A program made the translations under genes and the position numbers. Shown here in pieces: positions 36,076 to 44,172 of a DNA stretch of 64,000 bases. How positions within the stretch are numbered: position 1 is the stretch's first letter; each line of letters begins with the position of its first letter. The DNA is from Pseudomonadota bacterium (lineage in GTDB: Bacteria; Pseudomonadota; Gammaproteobacteria; Burkholderiales; Burkholderiaceae_C): positions 3,500 through 67,499 of the forward strand of contig JAEZWW010000082.1 of the NCBI GenBank assembly GCA_023442945.1, read 5' to 3'. Under the pieces are notes generated by a model. The model saw only the letters and a list, made by a program, of their open reading frames with translations, was not told where the DNA came from and did no database searches.

Positions 36076-37110
36076 ATGAACATCATCGAACTGCTCACCC
36101 CCGCCTATGAGGCCGCCTGGCTGCCCTGGGCGGTCCAGTACTTCTTCTTGATCGGCATCGCCGCCACCGCCGGCCTGCTGGCCGCTTGGTTGGCCTTTGG
36201 CGTGCCGGGCTCCGACCGCGCGCGCCTGCTGCCCGCCACCGTCGTGGTGCTGCTGGTCACCGGCATCGCCGCGCCCGTATCGCTGCTGGCCGACTTGCAC
36301 CAGCCCGGCCGCTTCTGGCACTTTTACGCGTACCCCACGCCCTGGTCCTGGATGTCGATCGGCGCCTTCCTGCTGCCGGTGTACGTCACCCTGGTGATGC
36401 TGTTCAGCGCCAGCTGGTGGCTGCGCAAGCTGCAGTGGATGCGCGTCATCGGCGTGCTGATGGCCATCAGCGCCATCACCATCCTGACCTACACCGGCGG
36501 CGAGATGATGGTCGTGCGTTCACGCCCGCTGTGGGCTACGCCCTTCCTGCCCGTCAACCTGGCGCTGACCGGTGCTTTGGGCACGCTGGGTGCGGTGTTG
36601 CTGGTGGCGCGCTGGCTACCAGACGGCCTGAGGGGCTTTCCCACCGGCTTGCTGCGGCGCCTGGCGCAGCTGGTGACCTTGGCGTTGATGGCAGTCGCAC
36701 TCGCCTGGGCCTTGCTGGGCGTGCTGGGGCAGTCGCCGTCGTTCACCGAAGCCATGAAGCTGTTCACCGAATTCGGCGCCTGGAAGCTCGCGCTGATCGG
36801 TTCGCTGGTGATGGGCGGCGTGGTGCTGGCGCTGATCTGGCGCCCGCTGGGCGCGCACCCGTCCAACGCCTACGGCCTGCTGGTCGCACTGGCTCTGCTG
36901 GGCGCGGCCTGGGTGTTCCGCTGGATCGTCTTCATGGCGGTGCAGACGGTGCCCAAGTTCGGCGCTGGCCTGTACCTGCAAAGCCTGCCCTGGGGCAGCG
37001 ACGGCGTGCTGGGCATGGTCGGCGTCTTTGGCCTGGTGGCCGCGCTGATCGCCATCGTCAGCACCGCGCTGTTCCGCTTCCCGCCCCGCACCATGCTGGC
37101 TGCCGCCTGA
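36076..37110 (+). CDS. ttrC: Tetrathionate reductase membrane anchor, NrfD-like
   Basis: The 344-residue protein has about nine hydrophobic segments and is a NrfD/PsrC-type quinol-oxidising anchor. It begins MNIIELLTPAYEAAWLPWAVQYFFLIGIA and has the segments LLADLHQPGRFWHFYAYP and SWMSIGAFLLPVY, which are typical. A strong AGGAGG ribosome site precedes the ATG. It sits in the ttrBCA order of Salmonella. Confidence 0.9.
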   Translation: MNIIELLTPAYEAAWLPWAVQYFFLIGIAATAGLLAAWLAFGVPGSDRARLLPATVVVLLVTGIAAPVSLLADLHQPGRFWHFYAYPTPWSWMSIGAFLLPVYVTLVMLFSASWWLRKLQWMRVIGVLMAISAITILTYTGGEMMVVRSRPLWATPFLPVNLALTGALGTLGAVLLVARWLPDGLRGFPTGLLRRLAQLVTLALMAVALAWALLGVLGQSPSFTEAMKLFTEFGAWKLALIGSLVMGGVVLALIWRPLGAHPSNAYGLLVALALLGAAWVFRWIVFMAVQTVPKFGAGLYLQSLPWGSDGVLGMVGVFGLVAALIAIVSTALFRFPPRTMLAAA

Positions 37111-37135
37111 TGCGCGCCCGCCAAGGAGTCTTGTC

Positions 37136-40100
37136 ATGAACGATGCTGTGAAATCCAACCGCCCCGACGGCAACCCGCCGCCGGACTTGACCAAGCGCCG
37201 CCTGATCACGCGCGGCGGCATTGCCGCTGGTGGACTGGCCGCGTTTGCCGCAGGTTATGGCGAAACCCTGTTCAAGGCCGGCAAGGGCCTGGTCACCGGC
37301 AGCGCCGGCACCGCGCCGCCCAGCGCCTTGCGCGGCAATTCGCTGACGCCCGAATTCCGTATCGACCCGGTGACCGGCGTACTGAGCACCCAGCCCGGCC
37401 AGACCGTGGCCATGTCCAGCTGCCTGGGTTGCTGGACGCAGTGCGGCGTGCGCGTGCGCGTCGACACCGCCAGCAACCGCATCCTGCGCGTGGCCGGCAA
37501 CCCCTACCACCCGCTGGCCACCGGCAACCCCGCGCCCATGGAAGTGCCGGTGCGCGAGGTCTATGCGCGCCTGGGGGGTGAGCCCGGCCTGGAAGGGCGC
37601 GCCACGTCCTGCGCGCGCGGCTCGTCCATGCTGGAGCAGCAGTTCAACCCGCACCGCGTGCTGCAGCCGCTCAAGCGCGTCGGCCCGCGCGGCGGCGGCC
37701 AGTGGAAGACCATTGCGTTTGAAGACCTGGTTAAGGAAGTCTGCGAAGGCGGCGACCTGTTTGGCGAAGGCCACGTGGACGGCATGCGCGCCGTGTTCGA
37801 CACGCAAACGCTGATCGACGCCGACAACCCCGACTACGGGCCGCGCAGCAACCAGTTCTTCTTCACCGACGCGTCCAACGAAGGCCGCACCGCGCTGATC
37901 CGCCGCTTTACCGAGCAGTCCTTCGGCAGCATCAACTTCGCCAACCACGGCTCGTACTGCGGCCAGAGCTTCCGCGTTGGCGCCGGCACCGCGCTGGGCG
38001 ACATGAAGGGCATGCCGCACGGCAAGCCCGACTGGACCAGCGCCGAATTCGGCCTGTTCATCGGCACCGCGCCCGCGCAGGCGGGCAACCCGTTCCAGCG
38101 CCAGGGGCGTGAACTGGCCGAAGCGCGTTCGCGCAAGGTCAACCCGTTCCGTTACGTCGTCGTGTCGCCCCTCCTGCCGACCTCGTCCAGCCTGGCGGCC
38201 GGCAGCGGCAACCGCTGGCAGCCGATCAAACCCGCCACCGACCTGGCGCTCGCCATGGGCATGATCCGCTGGATCATCGAGAACGAGCGCTACAACGCTC
38301 AGGCCTTGTCGCAACCCGGCCCCGCAGCGGTCGAAGCCGCAGGCGAGGGCGCCTGGACCAACGCCACGCACTTGATGGTGGCCGACCCCAAGCACCCGCG
38401 TTTCGGCACCTTCCTGCGCGGCGAAGACCTGGGCTGGCCCAAGCCCGAAGCGCCGACCAAGCCCGATGCACCGACGGCCGTTCCTGCCGCACCCGCCGTG
38501 GCCAGCGCCACCAAGCCTGCGGGCGACGCGGCTGTCAAGCCAGCCACCCCCGCCGATGCCGCCGCCAAACCCGCCGCTGGCGCGCCCGCTGCCCCCGCGC
38601 CCGAAGTCCCCGACGTCTACGTCGTGCAATCGCCCGACGGCCAGCTGGTCGCCCACACGCAGCCCCAGCCCGCGCAGTTGAAGGTCGACACCACCCTCGA
38701 CATCCCCGCCTGGGGCGACAAGGGCCAGGCCGTGCCCGTGGTCAGCGCCTTCGTCATGCTGGCGCGCGAAGCGGGCCGAAAGTCGTTGGACGAATACGCC
38801 GCGCTGTGCGGCGTGCCGCGCTCCGACATCGAGGCGCTAGCGCGCGAATTCACCAGCCACGGCAAGCGCGCCGTGGCCGACGCGCACGGCGGCACCATGA
38901 GCGGCGCGGGCTTTCAGACCGCTTACGCCATCAGCATGCTCAACACGCTGATCGGCAACCTCAACCACAAGGGCGGCCTGGTGCTGGACGCCGGCCCGTT
39001 TGGCCCCTTCGGCCCCGGCCCGCGCTACAACTTTGCCGAATTCCCCGGCAAGGCCAAGCCCAGCGGCCTCTCGCTGTCGCGCAACCGCACGCCGTACGAA
39101 AAATCGAGCGAATTCAAACGCAAGAAGGACAGCGGCGCCAACCCCTACCCGGCGCTGGCGCCGTGGTACCCGGCCACCGGCAACCTCAGCAGCGAAATGG
39201 TTGCCTCGGCGCTCAACGGCTACCCGTACAAGGCCAAAGTCTGGTTCAACCACATGGCCAACCCGGTGTACGCCATCTCCGGCTTTCGCAACGCGTTGGT
39301 CGACAAGCTGAAGGACCCGAAGCTGCTGCCGCTGATCGTGTCGATCAACCCCTTCATCAACGAGACCAACGCCTACGCCGACTACATCGTGCCCGACACG
39401 GTCACGTACGAAAGCTGGGGCATCTCCGTGCCATGGGCTGACGTGGTGGCCAAGTCGTCCACGGTGCGCTGCCCGGTGGTCGAGCCGCGCGTGGCCAAGA
39501 ACGCGCGCGGCGAGCCGATCAACCTGGAAGCCTTTCTGTTCGCCGTCGCCCGCACGCTGAAGATGCCCGGCTTTGGCGCCGGCGCCGTCAAGGACAAGGA
39601 GGGCAACGCGTTTGATCTGGACAGCGCCGCAGACTTCTACCTGCGCGGCGTCGCCAACATCGCCTTCTCGGCCGGCAAGCCGGTGGGCGAAGCCAGCGAC
39701 GACGACCTGGAAGTGACCGGCCTCAAGCGCCTACAGCTGCTGCTCGAAGCCAAGCTCAAACCCGGCGAATGGCGCCAGGTCGCCATGGTGCTGACGCGCG
39801 GCGGCCGCTTCGACAAGCTGGACCAGGCCTGGGAAGGCGACCACCTGAAAGTGCGCCACGCCAAGATGCTGCCGCTGTGGGACGAGGGCCTGGCCAAGAT
39901 GCGCCATTCCATGACCGGCGAGCGCTTCAGCGGCTGCCCCACCTGGCAGCCCACGCGCCTGGCCGACGGCACGCCCATGCGCGACAAGTACGGCGAAAAA
40001 GACTGGCCGATGCTCATGATCTCGTACAAGTCCAACCTGATGAGCTCCATGTCCATCGGCGCCAGCCGCCTGCGCCAGGTGCACCCGCACAACCCGGTGT

Positions 40101-40444
40101 CGATCCACCGCGACGACGCCAAGCGCTTAGGGATAGCCAACGGCCAGGCCATCCGCATCGTCGGCCCGGGCGGCGCGGTGAAGGGTGTGGCCATCGTGCG
40201 CGAAGGCATCATGCCCGGCGCCATTGCGGTCGAATACGGCTACGGCCACCATGAGCTGGGCACACGCGCCCACCTGGTCGACGGCCAGCCCATGCCGTCC
40301 AACGAAGCGCTGGGCGCCGGCACCAACATGAACGACATGGGCCTGGTCGACGAAACCCGCAAGGGCCACGCCAACGCGTGGATCGACACCATCTCCGGCG
40401 CCGCCGTGCGCCAAGGTGTGCCTGTGCGGGTGGAAGCGGCGTGA
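37136..40444 (+). CDS. ttrA: Tetrathionate reductase molybdopterin catalytic subunit
   Basis: TtrA reduces tetrathionate to thiosulfate in the periplasm. The 1102-residue protein starts with a twin-arginine-like signal (TKRRLITRGGIAAGGLAAFAAG). It then has the [4Fe-4S] cysteines in SSCLGCWTQCGVRVRVD and a later CARGSSM. The molybdopterin dinucleotide domain at the C-terminal side has VHPHNPVSIHRDDAKRLGIA and GYGHHELGTRAHLVDG. Residues about 434-489 are an Ala/Pro/Lys-rich insert that looks unstructured. A terminator follows. The start has AAGGAG upstream and lies 25 bases from ttrC. Confidence 0.92.
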   Translation: MNDAVKSNRPDGNPPPDLTKRRLITRGGIAAGGLAAFAAGYGETLFKAGKGLVTGSAGTAPPSALRGNSLTPEFRIDPVTGVLSTQPGQTVAMSSCLGCWTQCGVRVRVDTASNRILRVAGNPYHPLATGNPAPMEVPVREVYARLGGEPGLEGRATSCARGSSMLEQQFNPHRVLQPLKRVGPRGGGQWKTIAFEDLVKEVCEGGDLFGEGHVDGMRAVFDTQTLIDADNPDYGPRSNQFFFTDASNEGRTALIRRFTEQSFGSINFANHGSYCGQSFRVGAGTALGDMKGMPHGKPDWTSAEFGLFIGTAPAQAGNPFQRQGRELAEARSRKVNPFRYVVVSPLLPTSSSLAAGSGNRWQPIKPATDLALAMGMIRWIIENERYNAQALSQPGPAAVEAAGEGAWTNATHLMVADPKHPRFGTFLRGEDLGWPKPEAPTKPDAPTAVPAAPAVASATKPAGDAAVKPATPADAAAKPAAGAPAAPAPEVPDVYVVQSPDGQLVAHTQPQPAQLKVDTTLDIPAWGDKGQAVPVVSAFVMLAREAGRKSLDEYAALCGVPRSDIEALAREFTSHGKRAVADAHGGTMSGAGFQTAYAISMLNTLIGNLNHKGGLVLDAGPFGPFGPGPRYNFAEFPGKAKPSGLSLSRNRTPYEKSSEFKRKKDSGANPYPALAPWYPATGNLSSEMVASALNGYPYKAKVWFNHMANPVYAISGFRNALVDKLKDPKLLPLIVSINPFINETNAYADYIVPDTVTYESWGISVPWADVVAKSSTVRCPVVEPRVAKNARGEPINLEAFLFAVARTLKMPGFGAGAVKDKEGNAFDLDSAADFYLRGVANIAFSAGKPVGEASDDDLEVTGLKRLQLLLEAKLKPGEWRQVAMVLTRGGRFDKLDQAWEGDHLKVRHAKMLPLWDEGLAKMRHSMTGERFSGCPTWQPTRLADGTPMRDKYGEKDWPMLMISYKSNLMSSMSIGASRLRQVHPHNPVSIHRDDAKRLGIANGQAIRIVGPGGAVKGVAIVREGIMPGAIAVEYGYGHHELGTRAHLVDGQPMPSNEALGAGTNMNDMGLVDETRKGHANAWIDTISGAAVRQGVPVRVEAA

Positions 40445-40462
40445 CCGGCGCTTGATCCGCAG

Positions 40463-40499
40463 AAAGCCCCGGGCGCCGCTGCGGCCCCGGGGCTTTTTC
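40463..40499 (+). terminator. Intrinsic terminator of ttrBCA
   Basis: AAAGCCCCGGG ... CCCCGGGGCTTTTT, a strong GC stem with a T tract, starting 18 bases after the ttrA stop. Confidence 0.9.
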
Positions 40500-40531
40500 G
40501 TGCAGACCGCCAGGGGAGCGCGAGTTGGTTT

Positions 40532-40595
40532 TGCTATAGGTACAGGAGCTGGCCGCGCAAGTGGCAGTAGGGCTGTAGGCCAAAAAAGCTTCAAA
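40532..40595 (+). repeat. Dispersed repeat copy 8
   Basis: GCTATAGGTACAGG, then AGCTGGCCGCGCAAGTGG, TAGGGC and TAGGCCAAAAAAG. Confidence 0.75.
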
Positions 40596-40678
40596 TTGGT
40601 AGTGCTGTGCCCTGGGATCGCCCAGCGGCGGTCGCTTCCACGCAGGCCACGACCCAGCGATCTGCCAGTGCGGTGGGC

Positions 40679-40744
40679 GCTATCTTGGCGATAGCTGCCC
40701 GCGCAAGCGGTTGTAGGGCGAGCGTCTGAATTTGGCCAAAAAAA
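40679..40744 (+). repeat. Dispersed repeat copy 9
   Basis: GCTATCTTGGCG, then ATAGCTGCCCGCGCAAGCGG, TTGTAGGGCG and TTTGGCCAAAAAAAG. It is one of two copies 147 bases apart. Confidence 0.75.
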
Positions 40745-40880
40745 GATGGCCCGAACTCGTGCGGGCGCATCGGCCCAAGAAAGCCATCAGATGCCGCCCA
40801 TCGCATGCGGCCGAGCAGCCTCACCCATGCGCTGGCGCCAGCACGCCACCGCGCCCGACTGGGCGGAAAATACCAAAAAA

Positions 40881-40903
40881 GTACCATATTGAAACAATGG
40901 TAC
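40881..40903. promoter_or_regulatory. Dyad upstream of the beta-helix surface protein
   Basis: GTACCATATTG, AAA, CAATGGTAC: arms match except for a two-base bulge. It lies about 92 bases before the start codon in an A/T-richer stretch, and could be an operator or the stem of a 5' leader. Confidence 0.45.
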
Positions 40904-40994
40904 TTATTCGCTAGAGTGCTCACCGCGCGGCGCTTTTCTTTGCTGTCTGGGGGACAAGGGTCCATGCGCTCACAACCAACACCCAGGAGCACCC

Positions 40995-43007
40995 ATGTCA
41001 TCCCATTCATCCCCTCAGCAGCGGCCCTTCGCGGCGTCTGCGCGCCCTCCCATGCGCAAGCCACGTGGCCACGCGGCCGGTCTGCCCATCCGTTGGGCGG
41101 TCTTGACCTTGTGCGGGGTGGCGTTGGCGCTGCCTGCGGTGGCGGGGGGCAATGGCGGCAACGGCGGCGGCGTCGTCAGTGGAGGTACTCCTGGCACTGC
41201 GGGCAACAATCTCGCAGGCAGGGGTGGCGCGGGCGGCGCAGGTGTCCTCGTCTCCGCTGGTAGCAATGCAATCCTCGGCGGCGAAGGCGGTAACCCCGGC
41301 ATGGTGGTGAGTTCGGCCTATGAGAATCCGGCCGGCACCGGCATTGTCGGGCAGGCAGGCGGCACAGGCGTGAACGGCGTGGAGGCCGCCCCTGGGGTGT
41401 CCGCCATCGGCGGCGGTGGCGGTGGCGGCGGTGGTGACGGGGTGGCCGTCAACGCCGGCGCCAGCTTGGTCAACCGCGGCGCGGTGACGGGCGGCGATGG
41501 AGGGCTCGGCGGCGTGGCCGGCAGCTTTACCGGGGGCGGCGGCGGCGGCGGTGCAGGCGTGGTGGCTTTGGGCACGGTCACCAATTTCGGCACGATCACC
41601 GGCGGCGTCGGTGCCTCATACCCGACCAATACTCTTCCTGGGATAGGTGGGAGTGGTGCGGGCGTGGTGGCCAGCAGCACCACCATCGTCAATGAGGCCG
41701 GCGCCAGCATTGTGGGGGGCAAGGCGCCGGTCACTGCGCTGACCTTCGTCAACGGCACAGGTACGGGCGGCAACGGGGCAGGTGGGGCGACGGGCAGTGC
41801 CCTGAATGACCCCGGTGGTGGCCAGTCCGGCGCCGGTATCGTGGGCGAAGACCTGAACATCGTCAACAAAGGCCAGATAGGACGGGGTGATGGGCGCATT
41901 GCTGGCGGGGGTGTGCTTGCTTCCGGACCCGCCAATCCCTACGCCATCTGGTTCGGCCAGGGTACCAACCGCCTGGAGCTCCACCCCGGCTTCAGCTTCA
42001 CCGGCATGGTGCGCGGCGACGGTGACGACGTGTTGGCCCTGGGCGCGGCGGCGGGCGCTGACGGCAACATGGACCTGCCCGCGCTGACTGAGCCCGCCGC
42101 CTACCAGGGCTTTGGCGCGTACGAGAAAACCGGCCCGGGCCGCTGGACCGTGACCGGCGCGCAGGCGGACGCGGCCACGGCGGGCTGGAAGCTGATGGAA
42201 GGCCAGCTGAACCTGAACGGCGCCCAGCTGGGCGCGCTGACCCTGGCCGGCGGCACCTTGACCGGTAATGGCCAGGTGGCCGCGCTGATCGGCGGCCCCG
42301 GCACGGTGGCGCCGGGCAATTCGGTCGGCACGCTCACGGTCACCGGCAACACCACACTGGCTGGCGCCACCTACGCGGCGGAAATCAACCCCGGCCCCGG
42401 CACCGCCGACCTGCTGGTGGTGAACGGCGCCGACCTGGCCGGGGGCACCTTGCGTGTGACCAGCCTGGGCGGCGCGCCCGCGGTGGGGCAGACCTTCACC
42501 GTGGTCAGCGGGACGGGCATCGCCGGCCAGTTTGCGACCGTCACGTTCACGGACAACTTCCCCACCGTCACGCCCGAGGTGCAGTACAGCGCGACCCGTG
42601 TGCAGATCGTCTACAAGGCTGCGGCCCCCGCCGCGACCGTCTTGCAACTGAACCCCATCCCCAACGTCGCTCAAGGCGTGGCGCCGCAGCTGTCGGGTAC
42701 CAGCGCGCCGCCGGTGTCGGGCACGGTGCAGGTCGTGCTGACGGCTGGCGCCCAGGTGGTGACGCTGCAAGCGCAAATGGTCAACGGCGTGTGGGCCGTG
42801 ACCGGCCCAGCCAACTTGCCGGTGGGCCCGGTGACGGTGCAGGTCAGCATGCCGGGCAGCACCCCACCTGTGGCGCCGATCACCGGCCAGTTTGCCGTCA
42901 CCGCCGGGCCACCGGTCGTTGCGGTGCCGGTCAACAGCGGCTGGATGCTGGCCGCGCTGGCAGCGCTGTTGGGCGGGCTGGGCATGCGCCGGCGCCGCGC
43001 GCGCTGA
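40995..43007 (+). CDS. Glycine-rich beta-helix surface protein with IPTL-CTERM-like tail
   Basis: The 670-residue protein has a signal peptide (IRWAVLTLCGVALALPAVAGG), a Gly/Ala/Asn-rich passenger (about 50-330) and an autotransporter-passenger-like stretch (about 400-540, with GTLTVTGNTTLAGATYAAEI and LLVVNGADLAGGTLRVTSLGG). An Ig-like segment follows, then the C-terminal tail VPVNSGWMLAALAALLGGLG with a basic RRRR end. That tail resembles IPTL-CTERM, which exosortase-like XrtH is thought to process. It has no beta-barrel, so it is not a classical autotransporter. AGGAG precedes the ATG. The cargo role (adhesion, matrix) is inference. Confidence 0.8.
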   Translation: MSSHSSPQQRPFAASARPPMRKPRGHAAGLPIRWAVLTLCGVALALPAVAGGNGGNGGGVVSGGTPGTAGNNLAGRGGAGGAGVLVSAGSNAILGGEGGNPGMVVSSAYENPAGTGIVGQAGGTGVNGVEAAPGVSAIGGGGGGGGGDGVAVNAGASLVNRGAVTGGDGGLGGVAGSFTGGGGGGGAGVVALGTVTNFGTITGGVGASYPTNTLPGIGGSGAGVVASSTTIVNEAGASIVGGKAPVTALTFVNGTGTGGNGAGGATGSALNDPGGGQSGAGIVGEDLNIVNKGQIGRGDGRIAGGGVLASGPANPYAIWFGQGTNRLELHPGFSFTGMVRGDGDDVLALGAAAGADGNMDLPALTEPAAYQGFGAYEKTGPGRWTVTGAQADAATAGWKLMEGQLNLNGAQLGALTLAGGTLTGNGQVAALIGGPGTVAPGNSVGTLTVTGNTTLAGATYAAEINPGPGTADLLVVNGADLAGGTLRVTSLGGAPAVGQTFTVVSGTGIAGQFATVTFTDNFPTVTPEVQYSATRVQIVYKAAAPAATVLQLNPIPNVAQGVAPQLSGTSAPPVSGTVQVVLTAGAQVVTLQAQMVNGVWAVTGPANLPVGPVTVQVSMPGSTPPVAPITGQFAVTAGPPVVAVPVNSGWMLAALAALLGGLGMRRRRAR

Positions 43008-43042
43008 GCAAGGCACAGAACCCTCGCGGGCAAGGCCCGCGC

Positions 43043-43078
43043 AAAGCACCCCAGCCCTGCGGTGGGGTGCTTTTTTTG
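43043..43078 (+). terminator. Intrinsic terminator of the beta-helix protein gene
   Basis: AAAGCACCCCA / TGGGGTGCTTTTTTT with a 9-base loop, 36 bases after the stop codon. Confidence 0.88.
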
Positions 43079-43142
43079 CTTCTTTTTAGATAGCTGCCCG
43101 CGCAAGTGGCTGTAGGTCTGGCGGGCGAAAAGGCTTGAAATT
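43078..43142 (+). repeat. Dispersed repeat copy 10
   Basis: GCTTCTTTTTAG, then ATAGCTGCCCGCGCAAGTGG, TGTAGGTCTGGCGGGCG. Arms GCCCGC (43096-43101) and GCGGGC (43121-43126) are complementary. Confidence 0.75.
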
Positions 43143-43157
43143 GCCAGGTCAGCCGCT

Positions 43158-44147
43158 TCAGCCCTGGCGTGCCGACCCCGCTTCATGCGGCGCATCCGGC
43201 GCAGTCAGAAAGTCCTCAATCAGCGCCGCCAGCGCCTGCGGCTGGTCGTGGTGCAGCATGTGGCCGGTGTCGGGCAGCACTTCGCGGCGCAGGCGGCGCA
43301 CGGCGCGCAGGCGTTCGTGGAATTCGGGCAGGGTGAAGCGGTCGCCCCACCAGCCGGCCAGGCTGTCGTCGCTGGCTTCGACCATCAGCACGGGCGCGGT
43401 GATGGCGGCGTACAGCGCCTCGATCTCGTCCACGCGAAACAGCTGCGCGTTGATGACGCGGTGCGCCGCTTCGCCCAAAATTTCCCAGCGCTGGCTGCCG
43501 TCGGCCTGCGGGCGCGGGACCGCCCACTGGCTGGCCAGCCACTGCGCCTTGTCCGCCGGTAGGCGGCGGTTGGTCTTCATCAGGCGCGCGGCCACGCCGT
43601 CCAGGCTGTCGTAGGTTTTCAGCGCGCTGTCGCCGCGGTGCAGCGCATGCAATTCGTCCAGCCATTTGGCGTAGCGCTTGGGCGCCTGGTCGGGCCGCGT
43701 GGCGGGCATGCCAAAGCCTTCCAGGTTAACCAGGCGGCGGATGCGCTCGGGCCGGGCGCCGCCGTACATCATCACGATGTTGCCGCCCATGCTGTGGCCG
43801 ATCAGGTCGACCGCGCGGCCGGGCGCGTAATGGTCCAGCAGCCATTCCAGGTCGCCCAGGTAGTCGGGGAACATGAAGTGGTCCACCGGCGCGCCGGTGG
43901 TTTCGCCAAAGCCGCGCCAGTCCGGCGCGATGACCAGGCGGCCGTCAAAGAAAGCGGGCGACAGCGCGTCCACGGTGAACTGGTAGGACGCGGCCACGTC
44001 CATCCAGCCGTGCACCATCACCAGCGGCGGCAGCGTGGACGCGGCGTCGCCCCACAGGCGCACGTGGTAGCGCTGGTGGCGGATGGGCAGAAACTCGCTG
44101 CGCGAGGCGCGTCGGGGCTGGTAAGGTGCGGCAGAAGAAGCAGTCAT
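43158..44147 (-). CDS. Alpha/beta-fold hydrolase
   Basis: The 329-residue hydrolase has the oxyanion motif MVHGWMD, the nucleophile elbow LIGHSMGG, an acid in VEASDDS and a catalytic His in DTGHMLHHDQP. Substrate unknown; the form is close to epoxide-hydrolase/lipase-like enzymes. The start ATG at 44147 is preferred; a GTG directly before is in frame. It is divergent from the acyl-CoA synthetase gene with 25 bases between starts, so both promoters must lie in or near that gap or within the genes. Confidence 0.82.
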   Translation of the reverse strand: MTASSAAPYQPRRASRSEFLPIRHQRYHVRLWGDAASTLPPLVMVHGWMDVAASYQFTVDALSPAFFDGRLVIAPDWRGFGETTGAPVDHFMFPDYLGDLEWLLDHYAPGRAVDLIGHSMGGNIVMMYGGARPERIRRLVNLEGFGMPATRPDQAPKRYAKWLDELHALHRGDSALKTYDSLDGVAARLMKTNRRLPADKAQWLASQWAVPRPQADGSQRWEILGEAAHRVINAQLFRVDEIEALYAAITAPVLMVEASDDSLAGWWGDRFTLPEFHERLRAVRRLRREVLPDTGHMLHHDQPQALAALIEDFLTAPDAPHEAGSARQG

Positions 44148-44172
44148 CACGCCGATTATTCAGGAGACCCCC

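Larger units (their letters stand above)
40500..40994. other. Gap with two repeat copies, a remnant and a dyad
   Basis: Between the ttrA terminator and the next gene lie repeat copies 8 and 9. Between the two copies the minus strand has a short open stretch (ALADRWVVACVEATAAG...) that could be the remnant of a gene end; I do not recognise it. An A-rich dyad lies at 40881-40903. Confidence 0.45.
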
